Shown here one piece after another: positions 18,477 through 26,878 of a stretch of DNA of 64,000 nt. Where the stretch lies: contig NZ_JASISY010000016.1 in NCBI RefSeq assembly GCF_030063365.1, positions 32,846-96,845 on the forward strand, read 5' to 3'. Position 1 is the stretch's first letter. Each line of letters starts with the position of its first letter. Below the pieces are notes generated by a model that was not told where the DNA came from, ran no database searches, and was given only the letters and a program-made list of their open reading frames with translations. A program made the position numbers and the translations under genes. This DNA is from Cryobacterium sp. PH29-G1. GTDB taxonomy: Bacteria; Actinomycetota; Actinomycetes; Actinomycetales; Microbacteriaceae.

Positions 18477-18530
18477 CGGCATCCGCTGTGACCCAGCCGA
18501 GATCAATTGCCCATAAGAAAGGAGCGAACG

Positions 18531-18947
18531 ATGAGAATTGCCCTGACGAGTGTCTTCGTCACCGACCAGCTCGCAGCCCTCGCCTTCTATACCGAGGTGC
18601 TCGGTTTTAAGAAGCGGCAGCAAATTGCCCTCGGCGACGATTTCTGGCTCACCGTCGTCTCGCCCGAATCGTTGGATGGTCCCGAGCTGTTGCTCGAACC
18701 GGCGGGGCACCCTGCTGTGAAGCCCTATCGGGACGCGCTCATGAGAGACGGCATTCCGCTAGCCCAATTCGCCGTCGATGACCTCACGGTGGAGCACGCC
18801 AGACTGACCAGCCGGGGCGTGGTGTTCACGCTGCCGCCCACCGATGTGGGCACCGCCGTCGTTGCGGTCTTTGACGACACCTGCGGCAACCTCATCCAGC
18901 TCATCGAAATGAAGCCGGAGACGCACCACGCCGACGCTATCGTCTAG
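18531..18947 (+). CDS. VOC-family (glyoxalase/bleomycin-resistance fold) protein
   Basis: A 138-residue vicinal oxygen chelate protein. It has paired beta-alpha-beta-beta-beta halves, an opening MRIALTSVFVTDQLAALAFYTEVLGF, and the closing FDDTCGNLIQLIE with the usual metal-site Glu. The ATG at 18531 has AAAGGAG seven bases before it; the upstream in-frame ATG lacks a site. Members are isomerases, dioxygenases or binding proteins; this small single-domain form gives no substrate clue. Confidence 0.85.
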   Translation: MRIALTSVFVTDQLAALAFYTEVLGFKKRQQIALGDDFWLTVVSPESLDGPELLLEPAGHPAVKPYRDALMRDGIPLAQFAVDDLTVEHARLTSRGVVFTLPPTDVGTAVVAVFDDTCGNLIQLIEMKPETHHADAIV

Positions 18948-19452
18948 CTGTACCCGGCAAGCAACTCGGAATCTCCCGGCAGTGTGCCGATCGGTGGGTG
19001 CGCCACTACCGTGCTGAGGGCGAAGCTCGCCTCAACGACCAAGCTATCCGGGCCAGGGCGCGATCTTCATGGATCGGGGAACACGCGAGAGGACATCTTC
19101 GGCCCCATGGGGCGGCCCGCCCGAACGCGAGGGGGCAGCTTCGGCCCCTTGAGACTGGTTCATGGGGCCGAATGCGGCATCTCGCGAAGATCATGGGGCC
19201 GAATGCGGCATCTCGCGAAGATCATGGGGCCGAATGCGGCATCTCGCCCGCGCGAGCAGCCGCACTGCCCGGCCTACCGGCAGGTCGAACGCGTCAACCG
19301 CACCTCCGCCCCGCGCCAGCGAGTGTCACCAACCAGATGGCCGGCTACACCTGGCTGGTGAGGATGGTTGGCGGGACCACCAACGGGTCGCAGGCTGAGG
19401 GCAGAAAACGTGTGTGGCAGCACCGTGCGCATCAACATTCAAAGCGGATGAG
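18948..19452. other. Non-coding gap with short tandem repeat
   Basis: About 500 bases between the VOC gene and the end of the ClC gene. Several frames are open but none has convincing codon use or a ribosome site. The middle holds a 31-bp tandem repeat (19161-19247). Just before it are variants of GGCCCCATGGGGC and TTCGGCCCC that look like older degraded repeat material. No RNA gene was recognised. Confidence 0.5.
19161..19247. repeat. 31-bp tandem repeat, 2.8 copies
   Basis: Three identical units begin at 19161, 19192 and 19223, each opening CATGGGGCCGAATGCGGCAT. The third stops after 25 bases. Copies show no differences, which suggests recent expansion. The period is not a multiple of three and there are no spacers. 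Confidence 0.9.
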
Positions 19453-21249
19453 CTAGGCGCGTTGGCCGACGGGCTTATCGGTGAGCCGGCGAAGCACCGC
19501 ATCGGGGGTGAGCCAGCCCGCCAGTTTCCCCTCGGCATCGACGACGGGGATGCCGTCGCTCTCGGTCGCGGCCAGCACCGCATCCAGCACGGTATCGAGC
19601 GTGACCTCGGGGTGCGCCACCACCGGCACCTCGATCAGATTGCTCAGTGTGATGCTCGCGGCGTCATCGTCGTTGCCGAGCGCGTCCGAGATAGCAGAGA
19701 CCGTGACAATCCCGATGAATTCCCCGCTCTGATGCACCACCGGCAGGGCACGCTTGCCGGTGGCGAGCAGCATCCGTGCGCCCTCGGCGGCAGCAAGCCG
19801 CGAACTGACCGGGTCGGGTGCATCGCTCATGACCTCGCGCACCAGCGTTGAATGCAAGAGGATGCCGCCCGGCCCGCCATCGACGCTCACCCCGCGGCGG
19901 CGCAGCTTGAGGGTATAGATCGTGTCCTTGCTGAGCACCCGCGAGACGCCCGTCGAGATGACGATGGCCAGCAGCAGCGGCAGGATGATGGAGTATTCGC
20001 CGGTGAGCTCGAACAGGATGATGGTGGCCGTGATCGGCGCCCGGGTCGCACCGGCGAAAACCGCTCCCATGCCGACCAGTGCAAAGGTTCCGGTCTGCCC
20101 GGCGTAGACGGGAAACAGGGCTCCGGCAGCCTGGCCGAAGGCCGCGCCGAGCATGGCGCCAATAAACAGGGAGGGCGCGAACACGCCGCCCGATCCGCCG
20201 ATGCCGATGGTGAGGCTCGTGGCCACGACCTTGCCCACCAACAGCAGCAGCAAGAAGCCGAAGACGTACCCACCCTGAACTCCCTTTTCCAGCACCGGGT
20301 AGCCCACCCCGTACATCTGCGGCAGGGCGAACAGCAGCAGGCCGAGAAAGAGGCCGCCGACCACCGGGCGCAACCATTCCGGCCCGTGCCAGGCCCAGTT
20401 GCACAGGTCTTCGACGGCGTAGAGCACCTTGGTGAAGCCCACTCCGGTGAGCCCGGCCAGCAGCCCGAGCACCGCGAACAGGGCGAACTGTGACGGGTCA
20501 ACGATGCTGAACGTGGGCAGGGTGAGAAACGGGTGATCGCCCAAAATGGACCGGCCCACGATCGAGGCGGTGACCGAGGAGAGCACGACCACACCGAACG
20601 ACCGCGCGGCGAAATCGCGCAGCAGCAGTTCGAGGGCGAAGAAGACCCCGGCGATCGGCGCGTTGAAGGTGGCGGCAATGGCGCCGGCCGCGCCACAGGC
20701 GACGAGCGTGCGCAACTGTGATTCCGGCATCCGCACGAAGCGGCCCAGGGTGGAGCCGAGCGCGGAACCGATCTGCACGATTGGCCCTTCGCGGCCGACC
20801 GACCCACCCGAGCCGATGGTGATGGCCGAGGCGAGTGACTTGACGATGGCGACCTTGCCCGGAATGCGACCCCCGCGTTTGGTGATGGCGTACATGACCT
20901 CGGGCACACCGTGGCCGCGGGCCTCGGGGGCGAATTTGTGCACGAGCGGCCCGTAGAGCAACCCGCCGACCGCCGGGGCGAGAATAACGAACGCACCACC
21001 GAGCCAGGGCAGCCAGGGGTGAGCCGGATGCCCCTCCGTAGCCGAGTAGTCGGTTGTTCCGGTAAAGATCACCGTAGCGGTGGCCACCAGCCAGCGAAAA
21101 GCCACCGCGGCCAGACCGACGCCGGCACCGACCACGACCGCCATAATGAGTAGCCGACCGGAGCCGTGAGTGGCGCGATCGACGAACTCTCGGGCTGACT
21201 GCAGCCAGACAAACACTCGTCCCGGTGAAGGCGGAGTGGGCTGCGCCAT
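19453..21249 (-). CDS. ClC chloride channel/antiporter with CBS domains
   Basis: A 598-residue membrane protein. The ClC signatures are GHGVPEV near 113, GSGGSVGREGP with the gating Glu154, and GIGGSGGVFAPSLFIGAMLG near 350. About ten helices are followed by two CBS domains (about 455-595), which often sense adenine nucleotides. The frame opens 15 codons upstream, through the palindrome at 21281, but the ATG at 21249 has TTGGAG before it. Divergent from marR across a 14-bp palindrome, so probably controlled by that regulator. It exchanges chloride, fluoride or another anion; selectivity is unclear because the first motif has His and Val in place of Ser and Ile. Confidence 0.92.
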   Translation of the reverse strand: MAQPTPPSPGRVFVWLQSAREFVDRATHGSGRLLIMAVVVGAGVGLAAVAFRWLVATATVIFTGTTDYSATEGHPAHPWLPWLGGAFVILAPAVGGLLYGPLVHKFAPEARGHGVPEVMYAITKRGGRIPGKVAIVKSLASAITIGSGGSVGREGPIVQIGSALGSTLGRFVRMPESQLRTLVACGAAGAIAATFNAPIAGVFFALELLLRDFAARSFGVVVLSSVTASIVGRSILGDHPFLTLPTFSIVDPSQFALFAVLGLLAGLTGVGFTKVLYAVEDLCNWAWHGPEWLRPVVGGLFLGLLLFALPQMYGVGYPVLEKGVQGGYVFGFLLLLLVGKVVATSLTIGIGGSGGVFAPSLFIGAMLGAAFGQAAGALFPVYAGQTGTFALVGMGAVFAGATRAPITATIILFELTGEYSIILPLLLAIVISTGVSRVLSKDTIYTLKLRRRGVSVDGGPGGILLHSTLVREVMSDAPDPVSSRLAAAEGARMLLATGKRALPVVHQSGEFIGIVTVSAISDALGNDDDAASITLSNLIEVPVVAHPEVTLDTVLDAVLAATESDGIPVVDAEGKLAGWLTPDAVLRRLTDKPVGQRA

Positions 21250-21280
21250 CAGGGCTCCAAAATGTGTAATGTTGCAACTG

Positions 21281-21294
21281 TTGCATTTATGCAA
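21281..21294. promoter_or_regulatory. Palindrome in the clc/marR divergent promoter
   Basis: TTGCATTTATGCAA is a perfect 6-bp inverted repeat with a 2-base centre; an imperfect neighbour, TGCAACTGTTGCA, lies just before it. The position between a divergent target gene and a MarR-type gene is the usual place for a MarR dimer site. Confidence 0.65.
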
Positions 21295-21332
21295 GAGTTA
21301 GGCTATCACCCGTCAGGAACGGAGCTCGACCA

Positions 21333-21806
21333 ATGGATGCTGCTGCCAGCGCTAAAACGCGCGCCGCCGACGCCACTCTCGACGCTTCGCGCGCCCTGCT
21401 CGGAGTGGTGGCCCGCTCGGTTGTGACGGCCCTGGAAGTGGTCACCCTGCCGCAGTTTCGGGTGCTCGTCGTGCTCAGCACGGCTGGGCCGACCCGCATG
21501 GGCGCGATCGCCGAACGGATGGGCGCGCTGCCCTCCACTTTCAGCCGGTTCATCGATCGCATGGTGGCCGGGGGATGGGTGCAACGCGCTTCGAGTCCGG
21601 GCAGCCGGCGCGAGGTGCTGCTCGAGCTTACGCCGAGCGGCCGGCGGCTGGTCGACGAGGTTACCGAGCGGCGCCGCGAAAAGATCTCCGAGATTCTCGC
21701 GGCCCTGACCGCGCAGCAACAGGCCGCGGTCGAACACGCCTTTCGGGCGTTCGCCGATGCCGCCGGCGAGACACCGCCCGCCGATCTACTGACCCTGGGT
21801 CTCTGA
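21333..21806 (+). CDS. MarR-family regulator
   Basis: A 157-residue winged-helix regulator with TLPQFRVLVVLSTAGPTRMGAIAERMGALPSTFSRFIDRMVAGGWV and the wing SSPGSRREVLLELTPSGR. It opens divergently from the ClC gene with a palindrome between them. MarR proteins usually repress the adjacent operon and are released by small ligands or oxidants, so ClC is the likely target. Confidence 0.9.
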   Translation: MDAAASAKTRAADATLDASRALLGVVARSVVTALEVVTLPQFRVLVVLSTAGPTRMGAIAERMGALPSTFSRFIDRMVAGGWVQRASSPGSRREVLLELTPSGRRLVDEVTERRREKISEILAALTAQQQAAVEHAFRAFADAAGETPPADLLTLGL

Positions 21807-21819
21807 CCGGGTTGCTCGA

Positions 21820-22329
21820 CTACCGGTCGTCGGCGCTGGCTTCCTGCGGGCGAAAGCCGATCAGTGGCAGCTCTTGTACGACTCGGCGGCGCCCTTCGGG
21901 AGAGCCGTCGTACTGCCAGCCGAGGAGTCGGCTGAGCACCCGCTGCACGATGCGACGGGGGATACCGCTGTGCTTTTCATAGTGTTCGAACACCACCTCG
22001 GCCTCATGCAGCCCGAGTTGGCGCATGGAAGGAACATACCGGGCGGTCCCGATCCAAATCTCCTGCGCCAGCCCGGCTTCAACATTGTGCAGCCATTGTG
22101 ATTTGGCACCCCACCCGGCCACGACGATGGCCTCCCGTGACGCTCGGTCATAGTGCACGACTTCCAGGGGAGTCTCGTAGGTCTTCCCTGATTTGCGTCC
22201 CCGGTGCACCAGCATGAGAAATCGGTGCCCGAAGAGAAAACCCAGGCGGGCGTGAAAGAGGTACACGGGCAGGTGAAATAACCGCCGCAGTACTCCGCCG
22301 GGCGGCTGCAGAGCGGGCTGTGCAGTCAT
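21820..22329 (-). CDS. Deazaflavin (F420)-dependent nitroreductase-family protein
   Basis: A 169-residue split beta-barrel protein of the DDN/DUF385 family. It has LMLVHRGRKSGKTYETPLEVV, the family's (T/H)xGRKSGxxRxTPL signature, and the later VVAGWGAKSQWLHNVEAG. Mycobacterial relatives bind F420 and reduce nitro compounds or quinones. The long upstream frame was rejected because the ATG at 22329 follows AAGGAGGAG and starts the normal family length. It converges on marR and is divergent from the next membrane protein. Confidence 0.85.
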   Translation of the reverse strand: MTAQPALQPPGGVLRRLFHLPVYLFHARLGFLFGHRFLMLVHRGRKSGKTYETPLEVVHYDRASREAIVVAGWGAKSQWLHNVEAGLAQEIWIGTARYVPSMRQLGLHEAEVVFEHYEKHSGIPRRIVQRVLSRLLGWQYDGSPEGRRRVVQELPLIGFRPQEASADDR

Positions 22330-22479
22330 CCTTCCATACTCCTCCTTCGTCGTGCGGTTCGGCCGAAAAATGAAACGACAACCTTTCCGACGTTGTGTAT
22401 TCCAGATCGCAGAACTGTTGTTGGCCCGCGGAATACCTTCAGGTACTAAGCACATTCCCCTGACGAAAGGCTCACGCTC

Positions 22480-22938
22480 ATGTCCACTGCACACGCAATT
22501 GCGCACCACCCCACCGCCACCTCGGCCACGATCGGCCGGCGCATCCTCGCCGGAGTTGTGGGTGGATTAGCTGGCGGCGTGGTCTTTGGAATGATGATGG
22601 CGATGATGGGGATGCTGACCACCATCGCGTCGATGGCCGGCTCAACTTCTGCCATGGTGGGCTTCGCCATGCACCTCATGATCTCCATCATGATCGGCCT
22701 GGGGCTCACCGTGCTGTTTGGCAATAGCCTGCTCACCAGCTACGGCCGCGGCGCCCTCGTTGGCATGGTTTACGGCGCCATCTGGTGGGTTCTCGGACCG
22801 CTCGTGATGATGCCCCTGATGCTCGGCATGCCCGTCTTCAGCATGGATATGACCACCGTGTTGTCGCTGATGGGACACCTGATCTTCGGGGTTATTCTGG
22901 GACTAGTCGCCGTGCGCGTGCTCAAGGGCCGTGCGTGA
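22480..22938 (+). CDS. Methionine-rich four-helix membrane protein
   Basis: A 152-residue protein with four hydrophobic helices and many methionines. The methionines cluster in FGMMMAMMGMLTTIASMAG and VMMPLMLGMPVFSMDM. GAxxGMVYGAIWW and a histidine in the last helix (LMGHLIFG) are conserved-looking. Met-rich membrane segments can bind soft metals, but no transporter family is recognised, so function is open. AAAGG precedes the ATG. It lies directly upstream of the Crp/Fnr gene, which may regulate it. Confidence 0.72.
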   Translation: MSTAHAIAHHPTATSATIGRRILAGVVGGLAGGVVFGMMMAMMGMLTTIASMAGSTSAMVGFAMHLMISIMIGLGLTVLFGNSLLTSYGRGALVGMVYGAIWWVLGPLVMMPLMLGMPVFSMDMTTVLSLMGHLIFGVILGLVAVRVLKGRA

Positions 22939-23017
22939 CGATTGCGGTGACACGCTCAGCGCGGCCCCGACCGGGGACACTCGCCCGTGGTCGCCGCACG
23001 TACGAGAGGTCAACCCG

Positions 23018-23719
23018 TTGACAGCCACACCCGCCGAACCGTTTAGCTGCCTCACCGAGGTGGAACTGTTTGCGGACCTCTCGCCGGCTGAGATCGCGGC
23101 GATGGATCTGATGACCCCGGCCCACCTGTTTCGGGCCGGGGAGTTTGTCTTCAGCCAAAGCCAGCCGGTGACGGCGCTGTTTATTCTCAAATCCGGCCGG
23201 GTGCGCGTCTTTCGCGTGACCGAAGACGGCAAAGCCCTCACCATGGCCATTCTGGAACCCGGCGCGGTATTTGGTGAGATGCTCCTGGTCGGGCAGCGGA
23301 TGTATGACAACTACGCCGAGGCCATCGAAGACGCCGCGATCTGCCAGCTCAGCGTCGCCGAGGTGGAGCAGTATTTTCTCTCCGACCCGCGCATCGCCGT
23401 GCGTATCTCGCGGCTGCTCGGTGACCAGGTGGCCCGGCTCGAGGAACGCCTCACCGACTTGGCGCTCCGTCCCCTGGCGGCACGGGTGGCCAGTACCCTG
23501 CTCAAGCTCGCCGAAGCGGCGCCTCCGCCCCGGTTCGGTCATGCCTTCGTCGTGCGGCTCACCCACGAGCAGCTGGCCGGACTGCTCGGCGCCACCCGGG
23601 AATCGACCAGCAAAACGATGGCCGACTTCGCCGCCCGCAGTCTGATTCGGCAGGGTCGGGGCCGCATCATCATTCAGGACACCGCAGCCCTGCACGAGGT
23701 TGCCCGAAAGACGGCATGA
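23018..23719 (+). CDS. Crp/Fnr-family regulator
   Basis: A 233-residue regulator. It has a cyclic-nucleotide-binding-type beta-barrel (about 20-135; LKSGRVRVFRVTEDGKALTMAILEPGAVFGEM) and a C-terminal helix-turn-helix (LTHEQLAGLLGATRESTSKTMADFAARSLI). The first open start is a GTG at 22931 overlapping the previous gene, but the TTG at 23018 is preceded by GAGAGGT and gives normal length. The effector pocket lacks the full cAMP arginine/serine signature, so the signal is unknown. Members without Fe-S cysteines often sense redox state or gases. Confidence 0.85.
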   Translation: MTATPAEPFSCLTEVELFADLSPAEIAAMDLMTPAHLFRAGEFVFSQSQPVTALFILKSGRVRVFRVTEDGKALTMAILEPGAVFGEMLLVGQRMYDNYAEAIEDAAICQLSVAEVEQYFLSDPRIAVRISRLLGDQVARLEERLTDLALRPLAARVASTLLKLAEAAPPPRFGHAFVVRLTHEQLAGLLGATRESTSKTMADFAARSLIRQGRGRIIIQDTAALHEVARKTA

Positions 23720-23808
23720 TCGCCGGCCCGTATCGTCACTTACCGTGACGTCACCTTTCGTGCCAAGCTGGCCACCCTGGTGATCCCACCCACCGCAGAG
23801 GACCGGCA

Positions 23809-24480
23809 ATGACCAATCGCACCCCGACCGTGATCGTTTTCGACGTCAACGAGACCCTCTCCGATATGTCGCCCCTGAGGGAGCGTTTCGTCGAGGTCGG
23901 CGCCCCGGCCACCCTGGCTCAGGCCTGGTTCGCTGCGCTGCTGCGGGATGGTTTCGCGCTCGCTGCCGCCGGTGGGGCCGCGAAATTCTCGGTGATCGGC
24001 CCGCACCTGTTGCGACAGATGCTGCCTGCCGGGGAGCTCACTGGCAGCCTCGACGATGCCGTGAACCATATTATGGCGGGCTTCGCGGCGCTGGACCTGC
24101 ACCCGGATATCGCCGACGGCATCCGCTTGTTGAAAGAGGCGAAAATTCGCCCGGTGACTCTCTCTAACGGGTCTGCCGAGGTGGCGCGCACCCTGCTCAC
24201 CCGGGCAGGCCTTGTGGGGGAGTTCGAGGCTTTGCTCACGGTGGAGGACGCTCCCGGTTGGAAACCGGTGCGCGCGGCGTACGAATACGCGGCGGATGCC
24301 TGCGGCGTGCGGCCCGCCGACATGCTGCTGATCGCCGTGCACCCCTGGGATATTCACGGTGCCGCCCAGGCGGGCCTGCGCACCGGCTGGTTGAACCGCC
24401 TGAATGAGACGTATCCGCCCTACTTCGAAGCCCCGACCTACACGGCCGCCACCCTGAGCGCCCTCGTCGCCCAGCTCTAA
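23809..24480 (+). CDS. HAD-superfamily hydrolase, haloacid dehalogenase type II-like
   Basis: A 223-residue HAD protein. The nucleophile Asp12 lies in VFDVNETL, the motif II region is TLSNGSAE near 118, and DMLLIAVHPWDIHGAAQAGLRTGWLNR is the type II closing segment. Gly after Asn in the first motif is replaced by Glu, as in many actinobacterial dehalogenase-like members. It probably hydrolyses 2-haloacids or a phosphate ester. It is the last gene before a 107-bp repeat. Confidence 0.85.
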   Translation: MTNRTPTVIVFDVNETLSDMSPLRERFVEVGAPATLAQAWFAALLRDGFALAAAGGAAKFSVIGPHLLRQMLPAGELTGSLDDAVNHIMAGFAALDLHPDIADGIRLLKEAKIRPVTLSNGSAEVARTLLTRAGLVGEFEALLTVEDAPGWKPVRAAYEYAADACGVRPADMLLIAVHPWDIHGAAQAGLRTGWLNRLNETYPPYFEAPTYTAATLSALVAQL

Positions 24481-24506
24481 CCCGCGCGCTACTGGTCCGC
24501 GCGGAC

Positions 24507-24613
24507 GGATCGGTGCACGTAACCTCGGCGAAATTTACGACACTCCGTGTTTCGGCGCTGCCAATTGCGGCGTGTTGCAGAAATGTCCGAGTTTGAGTAT
24601 CGAAACGGATGCC
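24507..24613. repeat. 107-bp direct repeat, copy 1
   Basis: Nearly identical (105 of 107) to 25625-25731 in the same orientation, 1118 bp away. It begins GGATCGGTGCACGTAACC and ends GAAACGGATGCC; outside these limits similarity stops abruptly. It lies just 3' of the membrane-protein gene at 24700-25605. No open frame or RNA fold was recognised in it. Confidence 0.93.
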
Positions 24614-24699
24614 GCGGCTCGGCTCAGGCCGGCCGTGCGAGACGTCCCCACAGCGGCGATGAGAAGTTCGATCTGATGGCTACCGACTGTTTGACGTGG

Positions 24700-25605
24700 T
24701 CAGAGGATAAATATCACAAGCAGGATGGGGTAGGTAATGAGGAGACTTTTGCCGGTGAGAACATAAATCGTTCCCATGACCAGGGACAGAGCGACGCCGT
24801 AGATCCCAGTAGAGGGGTCCTGGGTGAGGAAGTGAACCAGGCCCCAAGTCATGGCCAGCATGATCCCGCCCCAGGGGATCCACTCCGGTTGAAACCACCG
24901 GTCGCCCGCCCGCTGTCCAAATCCAATGATCAAGACAATGACGACTAGTTCGGCGAAGTAGTAGGCGACTTGCACCAGCCAAGCCACTGTCCCCGCGTCG
25001 CCGAAGCGTTCCGCGAGTGTAGTGTGCTCTGCGAAGGGGGGAAGCACGCCTCCCCGAAGCACCCATTGGGCGACCAACGTGACGATAACCAGGGTGGCAA
25101 CAGTCGACCATCGTGCGGCGCCGATTGGGGCTTCTGAATCAGCGCGCAGCTTGAAATCGGTACGCCGCCGCGCCCACGCCGTTAAGCCGATTGCACCGCC
25201 CGCCCAGACAAAGATAGTGAGCGACCAGTGCACGATCTGCGCGAGCAGACTATCTGCGCGAATTCCGAGTACCGGTTCGACGGCAAGAAGCACCAGCTCA
25301 AGCCCAACGAGCGCGAACGCGTAAAGCGCGAGGTATAGGTACATTTGCGGCCGCGTCGGGGTATGAGCCGTATCGGGCTGTTCGCTTCGAGCTCGAGCAC
25401 TCACCCGTACTCCGCGTTTCCGAAAAACGATCGGGTACATCGTCGCCGACAGCACAGCGGCGATTGCACCAGCGGTAGCGCCGACAGCCCAGGAGTTGGT
25501 CATCCAATGCGCCAGCAGTATGACCAGCGTCGTTCCACCCCCGACGGCAACGAGAAATACAGTTATCCGCGCAGATGTGATTGTGGCTGTGCGGTGTGGA
25601 GACAT
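24700..25605 (-). CDS. Multi-pass membrane protein, CPBP-protease-like
   Basis: A 301-residue protein with about eight hydrophobic segments and a basic cytoplasmic loop near residues 60-85. The C-terminal third resembles CPBP (type II CAAX-processing/bacteriocin-processing) proteins: a Glu in YYFAELVVIVL, TWGLVHFL for the FxxxH motif, and a Gly-rich GIYGVALSLVMG helix. The first signature, EExxxR, is not intact, so protease activity is doubtful. The frame is open 72 codons further upstream through the direct repeat; the ATG at 25605, preceded by TGAGG, was chosen. The gene is exactly bracketed by two 107-bp repeats, suggesting acquisition as a cassette. Confidence 0.7.
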   Translation of the reverse strand: MSPHRTATITSARITVFLVAVGGGTTLVILLAHWMTNSWAVGATAGAIAAVLSATMYPIVFRKRGVRVSARARSEQPDTAHTPTRPQMYLYLALYAFALVGLELVLLAVEPVLGIRADSLLAQIVHWSLTIFVWAGGAIGLTAWARRRTDFKLRADSEAPIGAARWSTVATLVIVTLVAQWVLRGGVLPPFAEHTTLAERFGDAGTVAWLVQVAYYFAELVVIVLIIGFGQRAGDRWFQPEWIPWGGIMLAMTWGLVHFLTQDPSTGIYGVALSLVMGTIYVLTGKSLLITYPILLVIFIL

Positions 25606-25624
25606 GAGCCTCACGCTACGCGAT

Positions 25625-25731
25625 GGATCGGTGCACGTAACCTCGGCGGAATTTACGACACTCCGTGTTTCGGCGCTGCCAATTGCGGCGTGTTGCAGAA
25701 ATGTCCGAGTTTGCGTATCGAAACGGATGCC
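25625..25731. repeat. 107-bp direct repeat, copy 2
   Basis: Second copy of the repeat at 24507-24613 with two mismatches. It ends 20 bp upstream of the membrane-protein start codon, so it should contain that gene's promoter if the gene is expressed from this side. Confidence 0.93.
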
Positions 25732-25847
25732 TACTCCGACACCGCTCCCCGCCACAAGGCCCCGGCCTACCGAACCCCCGATACCGCTCCAGAGGGCTCT
25801 GCTGGCGGGCCGCCGGCGCAATGTCGTTCACAGTTTGCTCTCAGCTA

Positions 25848-25866
25848 TTAGGTATGGCTATCCTAA
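25848..25866. promoter_or_regulatory. DtxR/IdeR iron box
   Basis: TTAGGTATGGCTATCCTAA is a 19-bp palindrome matching the DtxR/IdeR consensus (TTAGGTTAGSCTAACCTAA) at nearly all positions. It lies 34 bp before the siderophore-binding lipoprotein gene, the expected place for Fe(II)-dependent repression of the uptake operon. Confidence 0.9.
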
Positions 25867-25900
25867 GTAAGCCCACCCTTCCCTCCTTGAACGGAGCACC

Positions 25901-26878
25901 GTGTCAGTCCCCGCACCACGTACACAGAACCCTAAAATCGCGAAGCGATCCGCCTTTGCCGTGGCCGCAGCCGCCACCCTGGCCCTCCTCGTTTCGGGAT
26001 GCACCTCGGCCGAGCCGGCACCCGCAGCGGTAGAAACCGCCGAGGTCACCGTGTCTCACGCCCAGGGGGAGACCACCGTACCGGTCAACCCGACCCGGGT
26101 GCTGACCTTCGACATCGCCGCCCTGACCACGCTCGATGCCCTCGGAGTGGACGTACTCGGAGTACCCAAAGCCAACCTGCCCGGCGAGCTCGAGAAGTTC
26201 AACACCGACGCGTACGAGAACATCGGCACCCTGTTCGAGCCCGACTACGAAGCCGTCAACGCCGCCAATCCCGACCTCATCATCGTGGCCGGGCGCTCCG
26301 CCGCGGTCTATCCCGAGCTGAGCAAAATCGCGCCCACGATTGACCTCTCCAACGACGCGGCTGACTTTGCGGCCTCCGTCATCGCCGGGGCAGAGACGCT
26401 TGGCACGATCTTCGACAAGGAGGCGGAGGTGGCCGCGATGGTCGATTCGCTCGACGCCTCCGTTGCCGAGGTCACCGCCCTGGCTAAAGACGCCGGCACC
26501 GCCCTCATCGTGATGACCAATGCCGGTGAGATCAGCGCCTTCGGCCCCGGGTCGCGCTTTGGTTTTCTGCACGACAGCCTCGGGGTGACCCCCGCCGTCG
26601 CCGATGTTGAGGCCGCCACCCATGGCGAGGCCGTCTCCTTCGAGTTCTTGCTGGAGACCGACCCCGACTGGCTGTTCGTCGTTGACCGTGACTCCGCGAT
26701 CGCCAGCGGCACCGGTAACGCCCACGAGGTTCTCGACAACGCCATCGTGCACGAGACCTCCGCGTGGCAGAACGACCAGATCGTCTACGTCGACCCAGTG
26801 GCCTGGTACATCGTCAACGGTGGCCTCAGCAACCTGCAGAACATGACCGACGAGGTCGCCACCGCACTGGCTCCGTGA
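25901..26878 (+). CDS. Iron-siderophore ABC transporter binding lipoprotein (FatB/YclQ-like)
   Basis: A 325-residue extracytoplasmic binding protein. The signal peptide ends in lipobox LVSGC (about residue 34). The mature domain has the class III helical-backbone pattern, GETTVPVNPTRVLTFDIAALTTLDALG, NPDLIIVAGRS and NDQIVYVDPVAWYIVNGG, closest in style to FatB/YclQ-type catecholate or hydroxamate siderophore receptors. GTG start with CGGAG before it. It is the first gene of a tightly overlapped uptake operon under an iron box. Confidence 0.92.
   Translation: MSVPAPRTQNPKIAKRSAFAVAAAATLALLVSGCTSAEPAPAAVETAEVTVSHAQGETTVPVNPTRVLTFDIAALTTLDALGVDVLGVPKANLPGELEKFNTDAYENIGTLFEPDYEAVNAANPDLIIVAGRSAAVYPELSKIAPTIDLSNDAADFAASVIAGAETLGTIFDKEAEVAAMVDSLDASVAEVTALAKDAGTALIVMTNAGEISAFGPGSRFGFLHDSLGVTPAVADVEAATHGEAVSFEFLLETDPDWLFVVDRDSAIASGTGNAHEVLDNAIVHETSAWQNDQIVYVDPVAWYIVNGGLSNLQNMTDEVATALAP

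Noticed and set aside
19161..19247. CRISPR array
   Set aside because: The 31-bp units are directly adjacent with no unique spacers and there are no cas genes. The same holds for the 72-bp array at 31.3 kb.
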